DNA from: Flavobacterium gilvum
Lineage (GTDB): Bacteria; Bacteroidota; Bacteroidia; Flavobacteriales; Flavobacteriaceae
Assembly (NCBI RefSeq): GCF_001761465.1
Contig: NZ_CP017479.1
Span: 1,054,001-1,118,000, forward strand
Length of the DNA stretch: 64,000 bases
Direction of reading: 5' to 3'
Shown: positions 35,046 through 43,547 of the stretch, in pieces
How positions within the stretch are numbered: position 1 is the stretch's first letter
Layout of the letters: each line of letters begins with the position of its first letter
Notes under the pieces: generated by a model
What the model saw: only the letters and a program-made list of their open reading frames with translations
The model's database searches: none
What the model was told of the DNA's origin: nothing
Position numbers and translations under genes: made by a program

Positions 35046-35522
35046 ATGTCAAAATTGTGGGATCAAAATATTGATGAGTTCATAACTTTAGCAGCCAAGC
35101 ATAATGTGAGAATGATTATGGTTGGAGGAGGAGCTGTAAATTTTCACGGTTATCAGAGGCATTCGGCAGATGTTGATTTTTGGATAGAAACAACAGATGA
35201 AAATTTTAAAAAACTCGTGTTGGTTTTTAATGAAATGGGATACGAGATTGATGATTTTCCTGAAAATGTAAAGCAACAACAACAAAATATATCCATAAAA
35301 TTTTCACCGTTAGATTTGGATTTAGAACTTATAACGAAGTTTTCTGTGAATAAAAGTTTTGAAGATGCTTATAATGACAGTGAAGAAGTTGTTGTAAATG
35401 ATAAAACATTTTTGAAATGGAATGTTTTGTCTTTAGAAGATTTGATTACAAGTAAAATTAAAGCTAATCGAACAAAAGATTTGTTTGATGTTCAGCAACT
35501 TCGCGAAATAAATAAAAAATAA
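35046..35522 (+). CDS. Nucleotidyltransferase-fold protein
   Basis: Protein of 158 residues. The core is MVGGGAVNFHGYQRHSADVDFWI: the GG motif, then HSADVDFWI with two Asp residues in the DxD arrangement of minimal or AbiEii-like nucleotidyltransferases. A third acidic residue is likely in LDLDLELI. The C-terminal SLEDLITSKIKANRTKDLFDVQQL block is the usual helix pair of this group (RxKD). Metal binding residues are preserved, so it could be active. The 61-residue protein is directly upstream. Transfer of a nucleotide to a protein or RNA is inferred only. Confidence 0.8.
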   Translation: MSKLWDQNIDEFITLAAKHNVRMIMVGGGAVNFHGYQRHSADVDFWIETTDENFKKLVLVFNEMGYEIDDFPENVKQQQQNISIKFSPLDLDLELITKFSVNKSFEDAYNDSEEVVVNDKTFLKWNVLSLEDLITSKIKANRTKDLFDVQQLREINKK

Positions 35523-35591
35523 GCTTTGCGTCTTTGCGAGAAAATAACCCCAAAACACAGCGAGATGACATAAGTGCCTCGCAATGAGAAA
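35523..35591. repeat. Repeat fragments upstream of rsmA
   Basis: CTTTGCGTCTTTGCGAGAA repeats the right arm of the snap-back element at 23944-24010, and GCCTCGCAATGAG is a frequent short motif of Bacteroidetes repeats. Both lie between the nucleotidyltransferase stop and rsmA. Confidence 0.55.
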
Positions 35592-36371
35592 ATGGAAAAA
35601 GTAAAAGCCAAAAAACACCTCGGACAACATTTTTTAAAGGACGAAAGCATTGCCAAAGACATTGCCGATACGCTGAGTCTTTCGGGTTATGAGGATGTAT
35701 TAGAAATAGGACCGGGAATGGGAGTTTTGACCAAATATATGTTGGAGAAACCCATCAATACTTATGTTATCGAAATTGATACCGAATCGGTTGAATATTT
35801 AGGAATTCATTACGATAAACTGAAAGACAGAATCATTTCAAAAGATTTCTTGAAATACGATATTAATGAAGTGTTTAAAGGAAAACAATTTGCCATAATT
35901 GGAAACTTCCCGTATAATATTTCGACTCAAATTGTTTTCAAAGTATTAGAATACAAAAAACAAATTCCAGAGTTTGCCGGGATGTTCCAAAAAGAAGTAG
36001 CAGAACGTATTTGCGAAAAGAAAGGGAGCAAAGCCTACGGTATTTTATCGGTTTTGACGCAGGCTTTTTACGATGCCGAATATCTATTTACGGTAGATGA
36101 AAATGTGTTTAATCCACCGCCAAAAGTAAAGTCTGGCGTGTTGCGTTTGCGCAGGAAAGAAGATTTTAGTTTGCCTTGTGGAGAGAAGTTGTTTTTTACG
36201 GTAGTGAAAACAGCATTTCAACAAAGGAGAAAGACTTTGCGGAACAGTCTAAAAAGCCTAAATTTGTCGGATAATTTGAGAGAAGAAGAACTTTTTAATC
36301 TTCGTCCCGAACAATTGGATTACAAAGAATTTATTGCATTGACCCAAAAAATAGAAGCAGATGGAGTTTAA
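35592..36371 (+). CDS. rsmA: 16S rRNA adenine dimethyltransferase RsmA (KsgA)
   Basis: Ribosome assembly enzyme of 259 residues that dimethylates two adenines near the 3' end of 16S rRNA. It shows HLGQHFLKD, the SAM motif [11 protein letters not shown], the catalytic GNFPYNIS (motif IV) and FNPPPKV, followed by the C-terminal [13 protein letters not shown] chose ATG 35592 over the GTG at 35574 because homologues begin just before the KKHLGQHF block. Its last 11 bases overlap mgtE, which suggests coupled translation. Confidence 0.97.
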   Translation: MEKVKAKKHLGQHFLKDESIAKDIADTLSLSGYEDVLEIGPGMGVLTKYMLEKPINTYVIEIDTESVEYLGIHYDKLKDRIISKDFLKYDINEVFKGKQFAIIGNFPYNISTQIVFKVLEYKKQIPEFAGMFQKEVAERICEKKGSKAYGILSVLTQAFYDAEYLFTVDENVFNPPPKVKSGVLRLRRKEDFSLPCGEKLFFTVVKTAFQQRRKTLRNSLKSLNLSDNLREEELFNLRPEQLDYKEFIALTQKIEADGV

Positions 36372-37710
36372 AATCAGCAAAGAGTTAATACAACAACTAG
36401 AGCAACTCATTCAAACGAAGAACGACCAGCAATTGGAAGTTTTATTGAATGATATGCACCATGCTGATTTTGCAGAAATTCTTGAAGAAATTGATATTGA
36501 TGAAGCGACTTATATTTTTAAGGTATTAGATAGCGAAAAGACAGCGGAAATTCTTTTAGAGTTAGAGGATGATTTAAGGGAGAATATATTAAAGAGACTT
36601 TCTGCAAAAGAGATTGCCGAAGAGCTGGATGAACTTGATACCAATGATGCCGCGGATATTATCGGGGAACTTTCCAAAGAAAAGAAAGCTGAGGTTATCT
36701 CCGAGCTGCAAGACGTAGAGCACGCCAAAGATATTGTGGATTTGCTTCGTTATCCAGAGGATACAGCGGGGGGAATCATGCACAAAGAGTTGGTAAAAGT
36801 AAACGAAAACTGGAACGTACTTACCTGCGTTAAGGAAATGCGTATTCAGGCCGAGAATATTTCGAGGGTACATTCCATTTATGTCGTAGATGACGAAGAC
36901 AGATTAAAAGGCAGATTATCTCTAAAAGATTTGCTGACTACTTCGACTAGAACTGCAATCAGTGATGTGTATATCAGTAAACTGAATTCTGTTACTGTTG
37001 ATACAGAAGATGTTGAGGTAGCCAGAATCATGCAGAAATACGATTTGGAAGCCATTCCTGTGGTCGACGAATTGGGGCGCTTGGTGGGTCGAATCACAAT
37101 TGATGACATCATTGACGTAATCAAGGATGAAGCTGATAAAGATTACCAATTGGCGGCGGGTATTACAAATGATATTGAGACCAATGACAGTGTTTATGAA
37201 TTAACCAAAGCTCGTTTGCCTTGGTTATTAATCGGAATGGTTATCGAGATTATTGCTTCATTTGTATTGAAAGGAAATGAAGCTGTATTTGAAAAATATT
37301 CTACCCTAATTATTTTTGTACCGTTGCTTTCTGCTACTGCAGGAAATATTGGCGTACAAGCTTCGGCAATCGTTGTGCAGGGATTGGCTAACGGTACCCT
37401 AAAAACCTATAGCCGCGATTATTTCAGTAAGGAATTAACGGTATCAATGATATCAGGATTTATAATTTCAATGTTTTTGTTGGTGTACCATTCTGTAATG
37501 TATCAGCAATATATGGTGGGTTTTGCAATTTCCATTTCGATAGTGGTTGTGATTTTGTTTGCAGCTACTTTAGGTACTTTGGTGCCTCTTTTTCTTCATA
37601 AAAATAAAATCGATCCTGCTATTGCTACCGGTCCATTTATTACTACGACAAACGACGTTTTTGGAATTATGATTTATTTTGCAGTAGCCAAATTAATTCT
37701 TGGATTTTAA
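36361..37710 (+). CDS. mgtE: Magnesium transporter MgtE
   Basis: Inner-membrane Mg2+ channel of 449 residues. It has the cytosolic N domain (about 1-125, many LxxxD helices), two CBS domains (about 135-255, [37 protein letters not shown]) that sense Mg2+, and five TM helices (about 280-449) with the conserved [17 protein letters not shown] and [14 protein letters not shown] motifs that form the pore. Length and order are normal. The start overlaps the end of rsmA by 11 bases. Confidence 0.97.
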   Translation: MEFKISKELIQQLEQLIQTKNDQQLEVLLNDMHHADFAEILEEIDIDEATYIFKVLDSEKTAEILLELEDDLRENILKRLSAKEIAEELDELDTNDAADIIGELSKEKKAEVISELQDVEHAKDIVDLLRYPEDTAGGIMHKELVKVNENWNVLTCVKEMRIQAENISRVHSIYVVDDEDRLKGRLSLKDLLTTSTRTAISDVYISKLNSVTVDTEDVEVARIMQKYDLEAIPVVDELGRLVGRITIDDIIDVIKDEADKDYQLAAGITNDIETNDSVYELTKARLPWLLIGMVIEIIASFVLKGNEAVFEKYSTLIIFVPLLSATAGNIGVQASAIVVQGLANGTLKTYSRDYFSKELTVSMISGFIISMFLLVYHSVMYQQYMVGFAISISIVVVILFAATLGTLVPLFLHKNKIDPAIATGPFITTTNDVFGIMIYFAVAKLILGF

Positions 37711-37870
37711 CATTTTATCTGATTTTATTTATATTAAAAAATAATAAATTCGGGATAATTCGTGTACTTTGCACTCTTTAAGTATAGTTTGTTGTCAGTT
37801 ATTAAATGGCAATAAAGTTGCTTTTATATCAGATTTATAATTTACCAACTTTAGCATAATCGAAACCAAA

Positions 37871-38647
37871 ATGAAAGTACACATTATAGGAGGAGGAAAC
37901 CTTGGCGCTTCTGTAGCAATAGGAATTGCAAAATTCACCAAAAATAATCAAGTAACTGTAACCAGACGTAACCTTGCGCCTATTTCACATTTGAAAGAAT
38001 TAGGAGTTACCATTACTTCAGACAATACCCAAAATATACAAGAGGCAGATGTCATTATCCTGACCATCAAACCGTATCAGGTAGATACAGTTTTGGCGGA
38101 GATTTTGCCAGTAATTTCGAATAAAGTAATTGCTTCGGCGGTAAGCGGATTGTCAATCGAAAATTTACAAAACAAAATAGGAGAGTATCATACCGCTGTT
38201 CGCATCATGCCGAATATCGCTGCTCAATTTGGCGCATCGGCGACTTGTATTGCTTACAACGAGAAAAACAAAAGTAAAGCCGAAGAAACGGTTACGCTCT
38301 TTCAGGGATTGGGAACAGCGCCAATTATCGATGAAAAATTAATGGATGCCGCAACGGTTCTTGCCGCGAGCGGAACTGCATTTGCTTTGCGTTATATTCG
38401 TGCTTCAATGCAGGCAGGAATCGAAATTGGGTTCGATTGGCAAACAGCTTTGGCGATATCGGCACAAACCGTAAAAGGGGCTGCCGAAATGCTTCTTGAA
38501 GAAAAAGGACATCCAGAACAGTTAATCGATCGTGTAACAACGCCAAAAGGTTGTACAATTGCCGGATTGAACGAAATGGAATTGCACGGCTTTAGTTCTT
38601 CATTAATCAAAGGAATCAAAACGTCTTTAAAACAAATTCAAGGGTAA
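37871..38647 (+). CDS. proC: Pyrroline-5-carboxylate reductase
   Basis: Cytosolic enzyme of 258 residues, last step of proline synthesis, using NAD(P)H. The N-terminal nucleotide loop is IIGGGNLGASVA; the C-terminal dimer and active-site part carries RIMPNIAAQFG, AASGTAFALRYIRA and the signature PEQLIDRVTTPKGCTIAGLN. Complete and in the usual size range. Followed by a long repeat that also looks like a terminator. Confidence 0.96.
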   Translation: MKVHIIGGGNLGASVAIGIAKFTKNNQVTVTRRNLAPISHLKELGVTITSDNTQNIQEADVIILTIKPYQVDTVLAEILPVISNKVIASAVSGLSIENLQNKIGEYHTAVRIMPNIAAQFGASATCIAYNEKNKSKAEETVTLFQGLGTAPIIDEKLMDAATVLAASGTAFALRYIRASMQAGIEIGFDWQTALAISAQTVKGAAEMLLEEKGHPEQLIDRVTTPKGCTIAGLNEMELHGFSSSLIKGIKTSLKQIQG

Positions 38648-38654
38648 TAATCAC

Positions 38655-38771
38655 TTGGGCGTGTCACCATAAAGAAAAGGGGCCAAATCATCGCACTGGT
38701 GATTCGGCCCCTTTTCTTTATGCTGTCGGGCTATCCGCGCTACTTTGGTAGCTTGCTTCTATCCCTCACGC
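38655..38771. repeat. Long interspersed palindromic element, also a probable terminator
   Basis: GGGCGTG at the left end and CACGC at the right end are inverse. Inside, AAAGAAAAGGGGCC pairs with GGCCCCTTTTCTTT around a TGATT loop region, and the right part carries the typical GTCGGGCTATCCGCGC and TATCCCTCACGC stretches of a Flavobacterium repeat. It separates the converging proC and thioesterase genes. Confidence 0.8.
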
Positions 38772-38808
38772 AAAACAGCATTTGCAATTTAGCAGAGAAT
38801 TTTGTCTT

Positions 38809-39318
38809 TTATACAAATAAAGCTTTCAATTCTGTGGCATCGTTGGCATTCATTTTGCCAGCCAATACCAAGCTCAATTGTTTTCTTCTCAAAGCAGCCT
38901 CGTAGCGTTGTTTTTCCAGTTCAGTTTCGGGTATAATTTCTGGAACTTCAACGGGTCTTCCAGTTTCATCAACAGCGACAAAAGTATAAATCGCTTCGTT
39001 GGCCTTGGTTCTTTTCCCAGATTGGCGGTCTTCAATCCAGACATCTAGGTAGATTTCCATCGAAGTTTTAAATGCTCTCGATACTTTGGCCTCAATTATA
39101 ACAACACTTCCCAACGGAATAGATTTGTTGAAAGCTACGTGGTTAACCGATGCGGTTACGCCAATGCGGCGCGAATGTCTTCCGGCGGCAATACTAGCTG
39201 CGCGGTCCATTCTTGCCAACAATTCCCCACCAAATAAGTTGTTCAAAGGATTGGTTTCGCTTGGTAAAACCAAATCGGTTAATACCGTTAAGGATTCAGA
39301 AGGGTGTTTTGGCGTCAT
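38809..39318 (-). CDS. Acyl-CoA thioesterase, hotdog fold
   Basis: Cytosolic protein of 169 residues. The hotdog motif NPLNNLFGGELLARMDRAASIAA is typical for the YciA/ACOT group (the usual D is replaced by E-L-L context), followed by GVTASVNHVAF and VVIIEAKVSRAF strands, then VWIEDRQSGKRTK. It hydrolyses acyl-CoA. The C-terminal 40 residues form an extra helical tail (LEKQRYEAALRRKQLSL). A -7 box TATTTTTG lies 34 bases upstream (39352-39359, minus strand). Single gene. Confidence 0.9.
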   Translation of the reverse strand: MTPKHPSESLTVLTDLVLPSETNPLNNLFGGELLARMDRAASIAAGRHSRRIGVTASVNHVAFNKSIPLGSVVIIEAKVSRAFKTSMEIYLDVWIEDRQSGKRTKANEAIYTFVAVDETGRPVEVPEIIPETELEKQRYEAALRRKQLSLVLAGKMNANDATELKALFV

Positions 39319-39412
39319 TTAGGTAGTTTTATAATTTAAATTTATTGGTCTCAAAAATAGTTTAAAACTATGCAGTTTAATGCATTTCGCTTTCAGCTTC
39401 CAAAAAAGTTCT

Positions 39413-39477
39413 TTTGCCACAAATTGCACAAATTTTCACAGATCAATTTGTGGAAATTTGTGCAATTTGTCGTTAAA
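39413..39477. repeat. Inverted repeat with CACAAATTGCACAAATTT arms
   Basis: GCCACAAATTGCACAAATTT pairs with AAATTTGTGCAATTTGTCG around a TCACAGATC centre. Related blocks occur near 13808-13828. Confidence 0.75.
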
Positions 39478-39529
39478 ATTATGTTTTCTAACCAAACCTA
39501 CGGACTTCAAGTTCATAGTTATTTAGTTA

Positions 39530-39913
39530 TTAGTTAAGCCAGTAAACAGCCATAACCGAGGGGATAAAATACAATACAATAGTTCTTGCGCCATCATAAT
39601 CTTTGGCCAAACGCTGTCCAAAAAGCAACATGATAAGCGTAATACAGGAAAAAATCCCGCCATACAATCCGTATATTCTGCCGCTGTTTACAGCGAGTTC
39701 AATAGCGCCAACGACGCATAAAATTCCGGAGATTAATTCTAATATCAATACATTTACCAAGGCCAATGGCACTTGATTGCGTAAAGGTGTTTCGGCAAAA
39801 TGTTCTTTTAACCAATCGATATTATCTTTCCAATGGAATATTTTATCCTGTGAAGACTGCAAAAAAGTGATGGCCAAAAAAACAAGTATTAAGATTGAGG
39901 CAACATTGTCCAT
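39530..39913 (-). CDS. DoxX-like membrane protein
   Basis: Inner-membrane protein of 127 residues with four TM helices. The length and hydropathy are those of DoxX/DoxD-like proteins (an early loop WKDNIDWLKEHFAETPLR and the first helix of about 20 residues). Members are linked to redox or quinone balance, but no reaction is established here. The gene starts five bases after holB and is probably co-transcribed. Confidence 0.72.
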   Translation of the reverse strand: MDNVASILILVFLAITFLQSSQDKIFHWKDNIDWLKEHFAETPLRNQVPLALVNVLILELISGILCVVGAIELAVNSGRIYGLYGGIFSCITLIMLLFGQRLAKDYDGARTIVLYFIPSVMAVYWLN

Positions 39914-39918
39914 GGTTT

Positions 39919-41055
39919 TTATTTTTTATGAATTAAACGTGTAAGTTTTATCGACAGATCGGTTAATATTATTTTTGCATTACCATTACGTTCTATATGG
40001 TACATCGCATCCGATAATTCTTTGAAAATTTCGGTAATATTATTCCCGTTTACAAATGGCGCGAAGTTTTCCAATTTGAATTTCTCGACTTTTGGTTCTA
40101 TATAAACTAGACTTTTGGTCTCATAATTAAGTAATAACGCCTGACGGAACATTTCTATGCAAAACTGAAGGAATTTTTTTTGTGTTTCTCTTCCCAATGC
40201 AGCAATTTGTTCACTCCATTCAATTAAGTCCTGTATGGCGGCTGCATTTCCTTTAGCTTTAAACGCAACACGTACCCAGGTTACAAACCATTGTTCAAAC
40301 GGAAGTCCTTCCTGATCGTCATTGAGCAATTGCAAGGCCTTGTTGTAATTGCCTTGAGACTGATGGGCAATTTTTAAGGCCATGTTTAGTTCGATTTGCT
40401 TTCTGTCCACAAGAGCATTGGCAATAATCTGTTCGCTCAAACCACCGAATTTTGTGATTTGGCATCGCGAACGAATCGTTTGAATGATATCTTCCTCATT
40501 TTCTGAAACGAGGAGAAATACTGTTTTTTCGGGTGGCTCTTCCAGTAGTTTGAGGAGTTTATTGGATGCCGAAATATTCATTTTGTCAGCCATCCAGATA
40601 ATCATTATTTTGTAACCTCCCTCGTATGATTTTAATGAAAGAGATTTTAAGATTTCCTGTGCATCATCAACCCGAATTTCTCCTTGTTTATTTTGAACGC
40701 CTAATTTAGCGTACCAATCGAATAGTCCAGCGTAAGCATTTTCTAAAACAAATTCTCTCCAATCTGCGATGAAATCTATGCTTTTTGGTTTTACTTTAAC
40801 TTCGTCGGTAGTGATAGTTGGGTAAATAAAATGTAAATCAGGATGGGATAATTTTTGAAATTTAATGCTACAGGATTCATTTAGCCCCCCATTTGTATTA
40901 CATAATACGTGGTGAGCATAAGCGATTGCCATGGCTAGAGTGCCACTTCCTTCGGGACCAACAAATAATTGAGCATGTGGTATTCTGCCTAAATCAGCAC
41001 TTTGAATTAAGTGGTTTTTAATGTATTCCTGCCCTAAAATTTTTGTAAATTCCAT
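39919..41055 (-). CDS. holB: DNA polymerase III, delta' subunit
   Basis: Clamp-loader subunit of 378 residues. The start is LGQEYIKNHLIQSAD, the P-loop is degenerate (FVGPEGSGTLAMA lacks the catalytic Lys, as is usual for delta'), and it has the SRC motif (IIQTIRSRCQI). It loads the beta clamp with tau and delta. I chose ATG 41055 because homologues start there; the upstream frame to 41223 is only leader. An excellent promoter ends five bases before this ATG. DoxX-like gene follows. Confidence 0.95.
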   Translation of the reverse strand: MEFTKILGQEYIKNHLIQSADLGRIPHAQLFVGPEGSGTLAMAIAYAHHVLCNTNGGLNESCSIKFQKLSHPDLHFIYPTITTDEVKVKPKSIDFIADWREFVLENAYAGLFDWYAKLGVQNKQGEIRVDDAQEILKSLSLKSYEGGYKIMIIWMADKMNISASNKLLKLLEEPPEKTVFLLVSENEEDIIQTIRSRCQITKFGGLSEQIIANALVDRKQIELNMALKIAHQSQGNYNKALQLLNDDQEGLPFEQWFVTWVRVAFKAKGNAAAIQDLIEWSEQIAALGRETQKKFLQFCIEMFRQALLLNYETKSLVYIEPKVEKFKLENFAPFVNGNNITEIFKELSDAMYHIERNGNAKIILTDLSIKLTRLIHKK

Positions 41056-41059
41056 TAAG

Positions 41060-41088
41060 CAAAGATATAAGAAAATGATAGTTTCAAA
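41060..41088 (-). promoter_or_regulatory. holB promoter, TTTG-N17-TATCTTTG
   Basis: On the minus strand the TTTG (41085-41088) and TATCTTTG (41060-41067) are separated by exactly 17 bases, a full match to the Bacteroidetes consensus. The expected transcript start is at or just inside the holB ATG. Confidence 0.75.
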
Positions 41089-41401
41089 AATTTTTGTTAC
41101 AAAGTTTGGTTTAGAGTGAATTTTATAATTTGAAATAATACAATAAGAAATTGACTCGTAACAACTTTTTTTTAACAATAAACGGTTAATAACTTCTGTA
41201 TTATTTTTTTGTTTTATGAACAATATAAGTTTATGCTTATATTTTTAAATAAGTAAAATACCACTATAATTGTTAAATTCCAACTTCCCTCAATTTTTTT
41301 TAAATGCACTTTATATCGATAAAATGCTGTGTTTCCAATGCTTAAAGAAGTTTTTTCTTTCAAATTTAAGGAAAATTCGGCTTTAATTTTTGTTGTTTGG
41401 C

Positions 41402-41431
41402 TTGGAAATTAAATATAAATGCATATTTTTG
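41402..41431 (+). promoter_or_regulatory. Promoter TTG-N19-TATTTTTG
   Basis: TTG at 41402-41404 and TATTTTTG at 41424-41431, 27 bases before the ATG at 41458. It shows that the frame from 41419 is not the real start. Confidence 0.7.
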
Positions 41432-41457
41432 TTTTACTAATTAATCAAAACCAATTT

Positions 41458-41904
41458 ATGAAAGGGAAAATTATATTTTTCAGTATAGTTATGTTAGCCT
41501 TAACCTCCAAAGGCTTAGCTCAGTCAAAACCAAATATGCCAAAAAGTATCGTTAGCACAAGTGCAGCGATACGTACCTACTATGATGACAAGACGTTAAA
41601 AGCGATGTCAAAAGGGGAATTGGTGGAATTGTATATTGAGCGAATGAAGGTGATGGTTAAAATTATGCCACATATCGCGTTGGCAACCAAACCAGGTGTT
41701 ACTATGTCTGATTTGGGGATTCCAGATGATTCAGATAACAGAAAAGCATTGGATTTGGAAACAGAAGCAACTCAAACATACCTTGAGATTACTGTGAATT
41801 TCTTGAGAAAAATGCTTCCTTATTCAGATAAAAATCAATTGGTGACTATGATTTTGTTCTATGAGCAAACATTGAAGTCATTGCATGAAGTTGAGCAGCA
41901 ATAA
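41458..41904 (+). CDS. Small secreted helical protein of unknown function
   Basis: Protein of 148 residues with a signal peptide (MKGKIIFFSIVMLALTSKGL, cleavage after AQS). The mature part is mainly helices with acidic and basic residues (DDKTLKAMSKGELVELYIER, EINVNFLRKMLPY-type end). No enzyme motif. It heads the adhesin locus on the plus strand under a good promoter. Possibly a periplasmic accessory; no family name is offered. Confidence 0.75.
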   Translation: MKGKIIFFSIVMLALTSKGLAQSKPNMPKSIVSTSAAIRTYYDDKTLKAMSKGELVELYIERMKVMVKIMPHIALATKPGVTMSDLGIPDDSDNRKALDLETEATQTYLEITVNFLRKMLPYSDKNQLVTMILFYEQTLKSLHEVEQQ

Positions 41905-42023
41905 TAAGGTTTTTTTAGTAAAGATTTTATAGTCTTAAGCTAAGTTTGAACTTTCACTCTTTAATGAGGTAGTAAACTCTTTCCCTACGGAGTTACAAAA
42001 AATAATTTAATACCCCCAAACCT

Positions 42024-43313
42024 ATGAAAAACATATTACTTATTATATGTGTTTTCCTTACGACTGTGTGCAGTGTAAATGCACAACAAGAGAAAGGAAT
42101 TATTGGGTCAAGCAATTGGCTGAATAATTGGACTGAATTTAAACCTAGCAAAGTTGATTATGGTGAACCAACGCAAATTTTAGCTGGTAACATTACCCAA
42201 AATACTAAGCTGGTAAAAAAAGAAGTTTATATCCTACAAGGCAATGTGTATGTAACCAATAATGCGGTTCTTACGATTGAACCAGGTACAGTGATTATTG
42301 GAGATGGAGATTCCAAAGGTACTTTGGTAATAACTAAAGGAGCTCAGATAATTGCTGAAGGAATGGAGACAGATCCTATTGTCTTTACTTCAAACAAATC
42401 AATAAAAAAAGCAGGAGATTGGGGAGGAGTTATTATCCTTGGTGACGCTCCTATTAATAAGTTTGGAAGTTATTCTTCTGTAAATTATGACTTAGACCCA
42501 AGTTTGACTACCTATGGAGGTCAAAATCCAGCGAGTTCTTCAGGTGTTTTGAAGTTTGTAAGAATTGAATTTGCCGGTAAAAAGGTTAGAGGTTCCTCAG
42601 AAGGTTTTAATGCTCTTTTATTGGGAGGAATTGGTAACAAAACAATCTTGGAAAACATTATGGTGAGCTATGCCGCAGGAGACTCGTTTGAAGTTCTTGG
42701 GGGTGAGCCTATAATGTCCAAAATGATTTCTTACAAATCTAACGGAATAGATTATAAATTTACTTTTGGAGCACAGGCCAAAATCGATAATTCATTAGCG
42801 GTTAGATCTTCTTATCTGACTGCCAGCAGCGGATCTCGTTGTTTGGATGTTTCTTCTTATTCTAAAAAAGAAGAAGTTGATTTCACCAAAAAGCAAACTC
42901 TTGTTACAGCCACAAATTTAACTTTTGCAAATGACAGTGATCATATTGATGAAGATATTAAGGCAGGTCTTGTAAAAGAAGGTTTGTTTGTGGGAGAAAA
43001 TTCTTCTTTGGTTTTGAGAAAAAGCGTAATTTCAGGATTTAGTCCAGCTGTTGTACTTGATCGGAATATCGAAATCAACAATAAAAATCTTAAGAAAATC
43101 AGAATTGAAGAAATGTATCTGAATTTCTGTAACGGAAATATCTTCTCTGAAGGTTCTACTGAAAATGAAGATTTAGAAAGTTATTATGGCGATAGTGCAT
43201 TTTTTAATTTGTATTCCAAAACTACAAACTTAGAAACGTTTAATGATTTTGCAAATCCAAGAAGACCTGATTTTAGATTAGCACTTTCAAAATTCACAGC
43301 AGCAGCTAAATAA
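42024..43313 (+). CDS. Secreted beta-helix protein
   Basis: Protein of 429 residues with a signal peptide (MKNILLIICVFLTTVCSVNA). The mature part reads as a right-handed beta-helix with repeats such as KEVYILQGNVYVTNNAVLTI, GTLVITKGAQIIAEG and KSIKKAGDWGGVIILGDAPI. The same type of protein is found on the surface of many Bacteroidetes. The C-terminus (PDFRLALSKFTAAAK) is not a recognised T9SS sorting domain, so it may be kept in the periplasm or exported by other means. Followed by a strong terminator, so it is separate from the next operon. Confidence 0.8.
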   Translation: MKNILLIICVFLTTVCSVNAQQEKGIIGSSNWLNNWTEFKPSKVDYGEPTQILAGNITQNTKLVKKEVYILQGNVYVTNNAVLTIEPGTVIIGDGDSKGTLVITKGAQIIAEGMETDPIVFTSNKSIKKAGDWGGVIILGDAPINKFGSYSSVNYDLDPSLTTYGGQNPASSSGVLKFVRIEFAGKKVRGSSEGFNALLLGGIGNKTILENIMVSYAAGDSFEVLGGEPIMSKMISYKSNGIDYKFTFGAQAKIDNSLAVRSSYLTASSGSRCLDVSSYSKKEEVDFTKKQTLVTATNLTFANDSDHIDEDIKAGLVKEGLFVGENSSLVLRKSVISGFSPAVVLDRNIEINNKNLKKIRIEEMYLNFCNGNIFSEGSTENEDLESYYGDSAFFNLYSKTTNLETFNDFANPRRPDFRLALSKFTAAAK

Positions 43314-43333
43314 ATTTATAATTCTTTTGAATT

Positions 43334-43386
43334 AATAAAATGAAAGTTAGACCTAAACATTGGCAAGGTTTGGCTTTCATTTTATT
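43334..43386 (+). terminator. Long terminator hairpin before sprC
   Basis: AATAAAATGAAAG (43334-43346) and CTTTCATTTTATT (43374-43386) are perfect 13-base arms with an inner ACC / GGT pair. Confidence 0.8.
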
Positions 43387-43547
43387 ACTTAAAGACACGC
43401 TAAAACAGTTGTGTTTCATAAATTACTTTAGTTGAAATGTTTACCCGTCAATCTGCTAGAAAGTTCAATGATAATTTGTGATTATTATCGGGACAAATAG
43501 TCAAAGCAATTGCAAATGCCTCTCTTGGATAGCTTAAATATCAACCT

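Larger units (their letters stand above)
41056..41457. other. Divergent region between holB and the adhesin locus
   Basis: About 400 bases with the two promoters described and several T-rich stretches. No gene is seen. Confidence 0.6.

Noticed and set aside
41419..41457. Longer start for the small secreted protein
   Set aside because: The -7 box TATTTTTG overlaps it, and the signal peptide begins at 41458.
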